A stretch of DNA of 64,000 bases from Exiguobacterium sp. s193 (GTDB taxonomy: Bacteria > Bacillota > Bacilli > Exiguobacteriales > Exiguobacteriaceae): the NCBI RefSeq assembly GCF_018618755.1, contig NZ_JACSMR010000010.1, forward strand, positions 62,001-126,000, read 5' to 3'. A model generated the notes under the pieces. The model was given only the letters and a program-made list of their open reading frames with translations, did not search any database and had not been told where the DNA came from. The translations under genes were made by a program, and so were the position numbers. The stretch's first letter is position 1. Every line of letters begins with the position of its first letter. This document shows positions 9,595 through 17,007 of the stretch, piece by piece.

Positions 9595-9770
9595 AAGTAA
9601 CCTTCAGACAAACGTTTTACTTTTCGTGACTCCTACGGGGAAAAGCGCACGATTTTTGCGCTGTCAGAGGCAGACAAGACCCTGCTACTTGGTAGCAACG
9701 GCTTGCGCCTCACCCGAGGAAAGCACGAGAAGGAAGACGCGTTTGTCAGTCACTCACTTCGCCTAGAAAC
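9595..9770 (+). repeat. structured intergenic repeat, copy A
   Basis: Non-coding stretch with an outer stem (GACAAACG near 9607 with CGTTTGTC near 9750, then CTTTTCGTG with CACGAGAAG) enclosing two hairpins: AGCGCA/TGCGCT and GCTAC/GTAGC. It shares the conserved blocks GACTCCTACGGGGAAAAG, AGACAAGACCC, CGGCTTGCG and CCGAGGAAAGC with two copies near 58.1-58.45 kb. It resembles an intergenic repeat that I recall from many Bacillaceae genomes. Confidence 0.65.
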
Positions 9771-9785
9771 GATAGACAACACCGT

Positions 9786-10433
9786 TCAACGAATTACCGT
9801 CACGGGAAAAAGTGTTTCTTCAATCCGTTTCGTCACATGCGCAACCGTCGCAAGCGACTGATCGACTTGAAAACCGATATCTAACGAATGATTCGCTCCA
9901 GGAATCAGCTCAACCGTTAAGTTACTGGCCCGGCACCGTTCGAGTGCCGACGTTTCATGAAAACGGTCCGCATCGCCGATGACGAGTAATCCCCGTTGCC
10001 GGCTTGCCGCAATTCCTTCCGCGATGAAGGGCACGGTCAAAAGCGGCGTCAGTAAAATGACTGTCGCTTCCGAAAAAACCGGTCGTTGCATCAACGTAAC
10101 GAGCGGACCCGTTCCAAGGGATTTCGCGATGAACTGGTGCGCCAGATAGGTTTTTTCTTGTAAGACTTTCGTAATGACGGCATCGATCCGGCGAAGGATT
10201 TCGTCGTCCGCTTCCTCGTCCGGCAAATCATAGACGTCGTCCGACATATAGTGAATCTCAATGATATTGACATCATGATTCAGCAACATCATCCGACTAT
10301 AGTAAAAGTACGGATGGTTGTAGACATAACTTGCACCTGACAATAAAAAACAGACGTGCGATGACTCAGAATAATAATGCGTATATGAAACGAGCTGCTC
10401 CCCAACTGCAATCGTTTCGTGACGGATGTCCAT
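9786..10433 (-). CDS. alpha/beta hydrolase family protein
   Basis: 215 residues, no signal peptide. Candidate nucleophile elbow AKSLGTGPL (Ser in KSLGT), acid in GDADRFH and His in GANHSLD near the C terminus, in the usual order of an alpha/beta hydrolase triad. The ATG follows AAAGGGGGAAGCTCG. It stands alone, convergent with the kyn operon across the structured repeat. Substrate unknown; the Lys before the nucleophile Ser, in place of the usual Gly, is slightly atypical. Confidence 0.65.
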   Translation of the reverse strand: MDIRHETIAVGEQLVSYTHYYSESSHVCFLLSGASYVYNHPYFYYSRMMLLNHDVNIIEIHYMSDDVYDLPDEEADDEILRRIDAVITKVLQEKTYLAHQFIAKSLGTGPLVTLMQRPVFSEATVILLTPLLTVPFIAEGIAASRQRGLLVIGDADRFHETSALERCRASNLTVELIPGANHSLDIGFQVDQSLATVAHVTKRIEETLFPVTVIR

Positions 10434-10584
10434 CGAGCTTCCCCCTTTTAAATTTTCCTTACTTTACCATCTATTCCTTACAAGGTCCATTAAAATCACA
10501 TTCCCATTTTGCAGAAAAATCGTCACCTGGCGCCGGCGATTGTTTTGTACACTGAATCCGTTACATATTCTCCGGAGGTGCAAA

Positions 10585-11088
10585 ATGGATTCCAAACGAA
10601 ATGATGGATTGATCGCTGTCGGTCTCCTGTTCGTCGAAGCCGGTCTGTTTGGTTTCAGTCATGCGATGTCCGTTTCACCTGAAGTCAGTTCCGGTAACGG
10701 CAATCCGGCCATTCTATTCGCATTGCTGTTAATCTTCTTATTCGTCACCAGCGTCCGTTCCGTCATCCGTTTCTTGCACCGTCTTCAAGTCCGTCCATCC
10801 GGATTGACGATTTTGCTGCTGCTCAGCGGGAGTTCCGTACTGTTCGGTTCAATCTATCAAATCCATCACTACCGGACGTACCGGGCTGACTTGATTGATC
10901 ACTTGATGCACCGAGAAGGGATGACACATGATTTAGAGTACATTCGCTCGATCACATCCGTCTTCGACATCCATATGAATGATCAGATTTTTAATGGCGC
11001 GACTTTTTTTATCTTTACTTATGCCATCCTCCTCGTCAGTAGCTCGTTCCTGCTCCTCCACCACTGGTGGCTCAACGTACCTCGGTAA
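10585..11088 (+). CDS. uncharacterised membrane protein
   Basis: 167 residues with about four hydrophobic segments (GLIAVGLLFVEAGLFGF, ILFALLLIFLFV, LTILLLLSGSSVLFG, FFIFTYAILLVSSSFLLL). ATG 10585 follows CCGGAGGTGCAAA; earlier in-frame starts overlap the divergent hydrolase gene and lack a site. Single gene between a divergent and a convergent neighbour. No family recognised. Confidence 0.6.
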   Translation: MDSKRNDGLIAVGLLFVEAGLFGFSHAMSVSPEVSSGNGNPAILFALLLIFLFVTSVRSVIRFLHRLQVRPSGLTILLLLSGSSVLFGSIYQIHHYRTYRADLIDHLMHREGMTHDLEYIRSITSVFDIHMNDQIFNGATFFIFTYAILLVSSSFLLLHHWWLNVPR

Positions 11089-11099
11089 ACCAGACGAAA

Positions 11100-11146
11100 A
11101 ACAGGATCCGCTGGCGCCGTTCGTGGCACAAGCGAATCCTATTTGT
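11100..11146. terminator. bidirectional terminator-like hairpin
   Basis: AGGATCCGCT and AGCGAATCCT, imperfect 10-bp arms around an 18-base loop, with T-rich tails on both strands. Sits between the convergent membrane-protein gene and cydC. Confidence 0.55.
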
Positions 11147-12862
11147 TTAATAGGCGAGTTGATCCGGTGTAAAGACAGATTGTTCGACTTGTTTTAATGC
11201 GTAGAAGGCACCTTGTCGGTTCATCAACTCATCATACGTTCCGACTTCGATGACTTGTCCCTGTTCCATGACGACAATCTGATCCATCTGTTCAAGGCCT
11301 GCGAGACGATGACTGACGAGTAACACAGTTGCGTCTGTCGCACGCACGAACAGTTGACGTAAAATCATCTGTTCCGTCAAGGCATCGACGGATGACGTCG
11401 GTTCATCCAACAAGTACAGCGGTGCTTCGCGTAAGAAAATCCGGGCAAGCGCGAGCCGTTGTTTTTCGCCTCCCGATAGATTTTCCCCTTTCTCGAGCAC
11501 CTTGTCAGTCAGACTAAACGTCAAATCAACCTGCCGCAACGCCAATTCCATCGCTTCATCCGTCGCTTCCTCATGTGCGAGTTGCAAGTTTTCACGAATC
11601 GTTCCGTAAAAGAAATGATTCTGTTGCAGGACGACATTCGTTTGTCGCCACAAGGCTTCCGGATCGATTTCTTCTCCGCGGACACCATCAATCGTGATTC
11701 CGTCTACTGGATACATCCGGAGCAACAGTTGGAGCAAGGTCGATTTCCCGGAGCCGCTCGCGCCGACGATCGCCGTCTTCGAGCCACGGGGGAACGTCAC
11801 GCTGACGTCACGGAGGACGGGCCGGACTTCACCCGGAAATGAAAACGTGACGTCCGTCGCCGTAAGCGTCGGAGCCGCGCCCAGTTCAAACGGAGGATAT
11901 GTCGGAATGACTTCGTCCGTCACGACATCATCGAGCCGTCGTGCAGCATGACGACTGTCTTCGAAGAAGCCGGGTAAAATCGCCATCGGTGCCGCATTTT
12001 CGAACACCGTCAACGAGGTCATGACGAGCAATGCAAGGAAGACACCATCGAGTTGACCGTCCGCGACGAGGTAGGCACCGAGTCCGAGGACGAGCCACGA
12101 GATGACTAACGTCGCCAGTGTGTTGAGCGCAAGGTTCGAGACGGCATGTAGTCCGTTGCGCCGTTCTTCTGCGACATAGCGGGCTGCGACTTCGTTCAGT
12201 TCCGTCTCTTTGTTTCCGAGTTGCTGATAGATTTTTAAGTCGCGGTAACCTTGGAACAACTCTGTCACTTCCGTCGAGAGTTCCCCGCGCCGTGCGCGAA
12301 CGGTCCGTGCGAAACGCTGTTCCCGGTAAGCGAACCAGCCCGGGATGATGAATCCCGTCAAGAACAGTCCGAACACGAGAACGAGCGCGACACTCAGTGA
12401 GAAGAAGCTGACGAAAAAGATTGTACACAGAAAGACGAGGACGAGGATGATCGGCGGATAGACGACACGTAAAAACGTGTTTTGCAGACTCTCGACATCG
12501 CCGACGATTCGTGCGAGTAAGTCACCGCTCCGATACTTCGCGAAGATTCCCGGAGCAAGCGGTTCGAGTCGTTTGTAGAACGTCGTCCGTAAATCACTCA
12601 AAATTGTAAACGTCGCCCGGTGCGAGTAATAACGCTCTGCATAACGACTGACGGCACGCGTCAGGCTTGATATTTTTTGTAAGGCAATCAGCACAGCGAG
12701 TGTTTGGATCGGTGGCAACAGCGCCGCTTTGGAAATCAAGAAGCCACTTGCTGCAAACAGACCCACCGCCGTGATCCCGGCAAGGACACCAAAGAGAATC
12801 GAGAGGACGATATCCCGTTTCTGGTGCAGCATCAATCGAAAAATACCCATCAATTCCTTCAT
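11147..12862 (-). CDS. cydC: ABC exporter subunit CydC (thiol reductant exporter)
   Basis: 571 residues: six-helix transmembrane domain in residues 1-310, then the ATPase with Walker A GASGSGKSTLLQ, signature ENLSGGEKQRLALAR and Walker B LYLLDEPTS. Family knowledge: CydDC is a heterodimeric exporter needed for assembly of cytochrome bd oxidase. It overlaps cydD by 4 bp (ATGA). Assigned to CydC rather than a generic half-transporter because of its partner and the MKELMGIFRLMLHQ N terminus. No cydAB genes are in the window. Confidence 0.85.
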   Translation of the reverse strand: MKELMGIFRLMLHQKRDIVLSILFGVLAGITAVGLFAASGFLISKAALLPPIQTLAVLIALQKISSLTRAVSRYAERYYSHRATFTILSDLRTTFYKRLEPLAPGIFAKYRSGDLLARIVGDVESLQNTFLRVVYPPIILVLVFLCTIFFVSFFSLSVALVLVFGLFLTGFIIPGWFAYREQRFARTVRARRGELSTEVTELFQGYRDLKIYQQLGNKETELNEVAARYVAEERRNGLHAVSNLALNTLATLVISWLVLGLGAYLVADGQLDGVFLALLVMTSLTVFENAAPMAILPGFFEDSRHAARRLDDVVTDEVIPTYPPFELGAAPTLTATDVTFSFPGEVRPVLRDVSVTFPRGSKTAIVGASGSGKSTLLQLLLRMYPVDGITIDGVRGEEIDPEALWRQTNVVLQQNHFFYGTIRENLQLAHEEATDEAMELALRQVDLTFSLTDKVLEKGENLSGGEKQRLALARIFLREAPLYLLDEPTSSVDALTEQMILRQLFVRATDATVLLVSHRLAGLEQMDQIVVMEQGQVIEVGTYDELMNRQGAFYALKQVEQSVFTPDQLAY

Positions 12863-14589
12863 CGTGTTTCCTCCCCTCGTTGGACGGCACGCATCCGTGC
12901 ATACTCTGAATCCCGCGCGAGTAGCGCCTCATGTGTGCCTTGGTCGACAATCCGGCCGGCCTCTAAAATGACGATGTTGTCTGACTGTTCAATCGTATGC
13001 AGACGATGTGCGACCGTGATGACGGTCGCCGTCCGTCCGAGTTCCTCGATTGCCTGCTGTAACAGGTGTTCCGTCTTGACGTCGAGTCCCGTCGTCGGTT
13101 CGTCGAACAAGATGACGTTCGGTCGTTTTAAGAAGGCACGGGCGAGTGCGACCCGTTGTTTTTCGCCACCTGATAAACCGCGCCCCCCTTCACCGATTCC
13201 GGTGTCGAGCCCGTCCGGTAAACTCGCAATCAGTTCTTTGAGTCCTGCGGCAGTTGCCGCACGCTCGATGTCTGTCCGCGTCGCCTCCCGTAATTCACCG
13301 ATGGCGATGTTGTCGGCGAGTGTCCCCGCATACAGGTAAGGATGTTGCGAGATATAACTGAGCTGTCCGAACCAGCTCGTTTCCGTGATTTGTGCGCGTG
13401 GCTGACCATTCAGGAGCACTTCGCCGTTCTTTGGATCCGCTAGTCCCGCGAGTAACTGCAGGACGGTCGATTTCCCGGCACCACTTCGTCCAATCAAGGC
13501 GATCTTTTGATACGGTTCAATCCGGAGCGTGACGTCGGTCAGTGCAAACCGCTCATCCTGATACGTAAAGTCCACGTCTTTCAGTTCAATCCGCGGTGGG
13601 GTCGCAGTCGGTAAATCAACCGACCCGAACGTTACACCCCGGTCATCTTGTGTCAGTTCAGACGCAATCTGTTTCGCCGCCGCAACACTTCCCCGTCCGG
13701 TATGGAATGCTGCCCCCATCTCTTTTAGTGCCAAATAATACTCCGGTGCAAGCACAAGCATCAAGAAGGCCGGAACAAAGGTGATGCTTTGGAAGAGAAT
13801 CAACCGTAAGCTGACCTCAAGCGCAATCATCCCCATGCTGAGCATCGAGATGAACTCAAGCATCAACGATGACAAGAAGGCGAGCTTCAGTACGGTCAAG
13901 GTCGCATCGCGGAAGTCGAGACTACTCCGTTCGATGACATCCTGCTGTGCTTTCGCGCGACCAAACAACTTCAACGTCGTGATGCCTTGCAGCGTATCGA
14001 GGAAGGTCCCCGAGAACGCCGTCATCTTCTCGAGCTGCGTATCGGCACGCTTTTGCGTCATGATCCCGATGACGATGTAGAACAAGGGAATGAACGGTGC
14101 CGTAATCATCATGACGAGACCCGTAATCCAGTCATAACTGAATGCTGCGATCAGCACCATCAAGGGAACAATCGACGTCTGGATGACTTTCGGCAAGTAT
14201 TGGCTGTAATAGCTGTCCATCTCATCGACCGCGTCAAGCAATACACTGACCTTTTGTCCCGACTGTCCTTGCGACATCACTTCGACGGAACTCGTCGTAT
14301 ACTTCGCGACGAGCGCCTGGCGAATGTCTTGTTTGACACGCGCCGCGAGGACCGTCCCGAGCCGTCCGTTCCAGTACGTGACAGCGACCCGCAACATCAG
14401 CATGAGCAGTAAGACACCGAGTAGCGGAACGATTGCCGCAAAGGCGTCCCCTTGGAGAAAAATGCGGTCGACGATGATGACGATCAAGTACGATTGACCG
14501 ATGACCGCAATCCCCATCAGGACAGCCGCCAGCATCAATTGCAACATGATCGTACGTGGAATCGAGATGATTCCTTTAAGTGGATTCAT
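12859..14589 (-). CDS. cydD: ABC exporter subunit CydD (thiol reductant exporter)
   Basis: 576 residues from ATG 14589. Transmembrane half followed by an ATPase with Walker A GRSGAGKSTVLQ, signature GRGLSGGEKQRVALAR and FDEPTTGLD. The CydD features TLKLFGRAKAQ and LAPEYYLALKEMGAAFHTGR are clear. The frame is open to 14640, but that stretch carries Rex-like operator sequence and a -10 box just upstream, so the internal ATG 14589 (MNPLKGII) is preferred. First gene of the cydDC operon. Confidence 0.88.
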   Translation of the reverse strand: MNPLKGIISIPRTIMLQLMLAAVLMGIAVIGQSYLIVIIVDRIFLQGDAFAAIVPLLGVLLLMLMLRVAVTYWNGRLGTVLAARVKQDIRQALVAKYTTSSVEVMSQGQSGQKVSVLLDAVDEMDSYYSQYLPKVIQTSIVPLMVLIAAFSYDWITGLVMMITAPFIPLFYIVIGIMTQKRADTQLEKMTAFSGTFLDTLQGITTLKLFGRAKAQQDVIERSSLDFRDATLTVLKLAFLSSLMLEFISMLSMGMIALEVSLRLILFQSITFVPAFLMLVLAPEYYLALKEMGAAFHTGRGSVAAAKQIASELTQDDRGVTFGSVDLPTATPPRIELKDVDFTYQDERFALTDVTLRIEPYQKIALIGRSGAGKSTVLQLLAGLADPKNGEVLLNGQPRAQITETSWFGQLSYISQHPYLYAGTLADNIAIGELREATRTDIERAATAAGLKELIASLPDGLDTGIGEGGRGLSGGEKQRVALARAFLKRPNVILFDEPTTGLDVKTEHLLQQAIEELGRTATVITVAHRLHTIEQSDNIVILEAGRIVDQGTHEALLARDSEYARMRAVQRGEETR

Positions 14590-14602
14590 ATAAAAACGCC
14601 CC

Positions 14603-14642
14603 TTCACAAATTGTGAACGACTTTTAGTGAATATTTTCACAT
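14603..14642 (-). promoter_or_regulatory. Rex-like operator and second palindrome upstream of cydD
   Basis: 14625-14642 reads TAGTGAA-TATT-TTCACAT on the + strand, 12 of 14 defined positions of the Rex site TTGTGAA-N4-TTCACAA. 14603-14617 is the perfect palindrome TTCACAAATTGTGAA. A TATACT box (minus strand, 14654-14659) lies just upstream, so both sites fall at or just past the transcription start. Known biology: Rex, an NADH-sensing repressor, controls the cyd genes in Bacillus. Confidence 0.55.
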
Positions 14643-14730
14643 ATCGTACATTCAGTATACCGAATCCTTCGTTTAGTTGCCATGAGAATGCCGCTCCAAA
14701 GGTGTGACGGTTTTGTGAGAAGCACTTTAC

Positions 14731-14759
14731 TCGACAAAATTGCTAACGTTCACTATTAT
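14731..14759 (+). promoter_or_regulatory. promoter of the Rrf2 gene
   Basis: TCGACA at 14731-14736, 17-bp spacer, TATTAT at 14754-14759, about 40 bp before the Rrf2 start. Confidence 0.55.
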
Positions 14760-14800
14760 AGACAACAGTTATCCACGTTATACAGAAAGGACGAATTACC

Positions 14801-15283
14801 ATGCAAATGAAAACCGGAGTCGAACAATCCGTCTACGCGATGCTGTTACTGACCTTTTTGCCGGAGAAAGGACTTTTACCCGGTGAGTTCATCAGTCAGC
14901 AGCTCGGCGCTTCACCGACGTACTTTCAAAAACTATTACGTAAACTCGTCAGTGCCGACCTCCTCCTGTCTGTCCCGGGGGTCAAAGGCGGTTTCCGTCT
15001 GAATCAACCTTCCGACCGGATTCGCATCTTTGACGTCTACGAAGCCATCGAAGGAAAACAATCCCTTTATGCTTCAAGTGGTGTCTTTGAAGACTTAATG
15101 GGCATCAAGGAACAGAACGTCCGTCTCTTGTCGAACTTGATGACGGAAGCAGAAGACGCTTGGCAATCGACCTTAAAACGCGAAACAATCGGGTCGCTCC
15201 GACAGGAAATCGATCGGAACTGTCCCTCTGACCACTTAACGACATTGCAAGCCTTGATCGAACAACAAATGATTCGCAACTAA
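14801..15283 (+). CDS. Rrf2 family transcriptional regulator
   Basis: 160 residues. Winged helix in residues 1-80: GVEQSVYAMLLLTFLP, then ASPTYFQKLLRKLVSADLL and the wing VPGVKGGFRLNQP. Rrf2 members such as IscR and NsrR carry three cysteines for an iron-sulfur cluster around residues 90-105. Here that stretch has none, and the only Cys is near the C terminus, so a cluster is unlikely. The start follows AGAAAGGACG. The SnoaL-like gene begins 14 bp downstream and is the likely co-regulated partner. Confidence 0.85.
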   Translation: MQMKTGVEQSVYAMLLLTFLPEKGLLPGEFISQQLGASPTYFQKLLRKLVSADLLLSVPGVKGGFRLNQPSDRIRIFDVYEAIEGKQSLYASSGVFEDLMGIKEQNVRLLSNLMTEAEDAWQSTLKRETIGSLRQEIDRNCPSDHLTTLQALIEQQMIRN

Positions 15284-15297
15284 AAGGAGACTTATTC

Positions 15298-15681
15298 ATG
15301 ACTACACTTGACCGCTACTTTGATTTATTTGACGCTTCCCGGACCGACGAACAAGCTTTTAGTGACCTCGTTTCCCTCTTTTCGGACGACATCACGTTCG
15401 TCCTGAACGGACACGAGCAACATGGCATCGACGCCTGGAAAAACTTCGTCCGGATGGTCTTCACTGCCAACCAGGACATCAAACATATGTATGAAGCCTG
15501 GCTGCCGTCAGCAGATGCCGATACATTCGAGACACGCTGGGCCGTCTGCGGCAAGCGGGCTGACGGAACGGTCTTCACGCAGGACGGGACGGATATCGCC
15601 CGCCTTGATGCGGACGGAAAAATCGTCTATCTTGCGAATGTGCCGGATGATGCGAAGATGTTCAACAATTACAACGACTAA
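15298..15681 (+). CDS. SnoaL-like / NTF2-fold protein
   Basis: 127 residues, soluble. The pattern LVSLFSDDITFVLNG, GIDAWKNFVRMVF, ETRWAVCGKRADG and DGTDIARLDADGKIV follows the cone-shaped NTF2/SnoaL fold. The family includes isomerases, hydrolases and small-molecule binding proteins, so no reaction can be named. ATG 15298 follows AAAAGGAGAC. Probably co-transcribed with the Rrf2 regulator. Confidence 0.7.
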   Translation: MTTLDRYFDLFDASRTDEQAFSDLVSLFSDDITFVLNGHEQHGIDAWKNFVRMVFTANQDIKHMYEAWLPSADADTFETRWAVCGKRADGTVFTQDGTDIARLDADGKIVYLANVPDDAKMFNNYND

Positions 15682-15683
15682 CC

Positions 15684-15719
15684 AAAAGAGACCGTTCTCC
15701 ATTCGGAACGGTCTCTTCA
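15684..15719 (+). terminator. rho-independent terminator
   Basis: AAGAGACCGTTC/GAACGGTCTCTT stem behind the SnoaL-like gene. Confidence 0.8.
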
Positions 15720-15728
15720 GACTGAAGA

Positions 15729-15826
15729 CAAAGTGCAATTTTTCTCTAACGAGAAGGATTGCGCTTTTTTTGTTCACCTCGAATCGTTTTCCTGGGACAA
15801 GCATCGCGCCGCTTCAAGCGATGCTT
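15729..15826 (+). other. intergenic hairpins
   Basis: A second terminator-like hairpin, AAAGTGCAAT with ATTGCGCTTT plus T run, ends near 15770. A perfect hairpin, AAGCATCGC/GCGATGCTT, is at 15799-15826. Function of the second is unknown. Confidence 0.5.
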
Positions 15827-15910
15827 ACCATTGCCTTGAACCCAAAAAAAATCACGAATTGGTTTTGGGATTCCTTAACATGTAGTGTCAAGACATACAA
15901 CAAACTGAAA

Positions 15911-15946
15911 AGACCGTTCCCCACTCGGAACGGTCTCTTTTTGAAG
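15911..15946 (-). terminator. terminator of the metallopeptidase gene
   Basis: GAGACCGTTCC against GGAACGGTCT with T-rich tail on the minus strand, ten bases beyond the peptidase stop. Its stem is nearly the same as the terminator at 15684. Confidence 0.75.
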
Positions 15947-15954
15947 TCACCCAC

Positions 15955-16800
15955 TTATAAGTTTGCTGCCTTGAACGTGTCGCCACCTTCAATCGTTCCG
16001 TTATCAAAACCTTTTTGGAACCAGCTTTTTCGTTGTTTCGATGTCCCGTGCGTAAAACTTTCCGGTACGACATATCCTTGCCCTTTTTTCTGAAGCGTAT
16101 CGTCCCCGACAGCATTGGCAGCACCCAGTGCTTCGTCGAGATCTCCTTCTTCTAACAAGTTTTCGCCTTGAGCATGATGCGCCCAAACACCGGCATAATA
16201 ATCAGCCTGCAGTTCGAAGCGGACGAGATACTTATTGAATTTTTCTTCACTCATCTTTTGGCGGAGCGGCATGATTTCGTCTGATGTCCCAAGTAGCGTC
16301 TGGACGTGGTGTCCGACTTCGTGGGCAATGACGTAAGCCATCGCAAAGTCGCCAGGTGCCCCGTATTTAGTTTGTAATTCATCATAAAAGCTCAAATCAA
16401 TGTATAATTTCTGATCACCCGGACAATAAAAAGGACCGACTGATTTTCCGGCTTGTCCACACGCGGAACTGACTTGATCGGTATAAAGGACGAGTGTCGG
16501 TTCTTTGTAGGTCATCCCGTCTTGTTTGAATTCCTTCGTCCAGACCCGTTCCGTATCGGCGAGCACGACCGAAACAAAGTCGGCAGCTTCTTTTTCTTTC
16601 GCTGTTTCTTGATAATTTGAGTTCGTACCGCTTTCTGAACCGGATAAATCACCGAGCAAATCAGCCGGATTCCCACCCATCAACGTCACGACGATCAAGA
16701 TGATGATTCCGAGTCCACCCCCAATTCCGGCGACTCCTTTCCCGCCCATCCCCCGACGGTCTTCTACGTTCGAGCTTCGTTCTCTTCCCTTCCACTTCAT
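15955..16800 (-). CDS. neutral zinc metallopeptidase, YpfJ type, membrane-anchored
   Basis: 281 residues from ATG 16800 (MKWKGRERSSNVEDRRG, with GGAGG upstream). One membrane segment at about 20-40 (GVAGIGGGLGIIILIVVTLM), then an extracytoplasmic domain with the zinc site VIAHEVGHHVQ. Also GPFYCPGDQKLYIDLSFY and ELQADYYAGVWAHHA, where the second motif supplies the third zinc ligand. These are the marks of the YpfJ-type putative neutral zinc metallopeptidase family. The frame is open up to 17025, but that part has no ribosome binding site. Substrate unknown. Confidence 0.88.
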   Translation of the reverse strand: MKWKGRERSSNVEDRRGMGGKGVAGIGGGLGIIILIVVTLMGGNPADLLGDLSGSESGTNSNYQETAKEKEAADFVSVVLADTERVWTKEFKQDGMTYKEPTLVLYTDQVSSACGQAGKSVGPFYCPGDQKLYIDLSFYDELQTKYGAPGDFAMAYVIAHEVGHHVQTLLGTSDEIMPLRQKMSEEKFNKYLVRFELQADYYAGVWAHHAQGENLLEEGDLDEALGAANAVGDDTLQKKGQGYVVPESFTHGTSKQRKSWFQKGFDNGTIEGGDTFKAANL

Positions 16801-17007
16801 GCGTTTTCCTCCTACAAATTTCGATGTTTTTATATACCCGTTCCGGCATTGGTTCATGCACATTCTTTTAGAAAAATAATGAATGTGCGAATAACTTTTT
16901 TTCCCACTCAACAAACGTTCTGGCGCGACCGATAGTCTTGATACGCTTAACAAAACAAGAAACTGTTTTGTTTTACTTTCAACTAGAAATCGGAGGAATT
17001 TTATTTT

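Noticed and set aside
16909-16935. Possible sigma-D promoter for the chemoreceptor
   Set aside because: ACCGATAG resembles the -10 box GCCGATAT, but no TAAA lies 15 bp upstream, so the match is not convincing.
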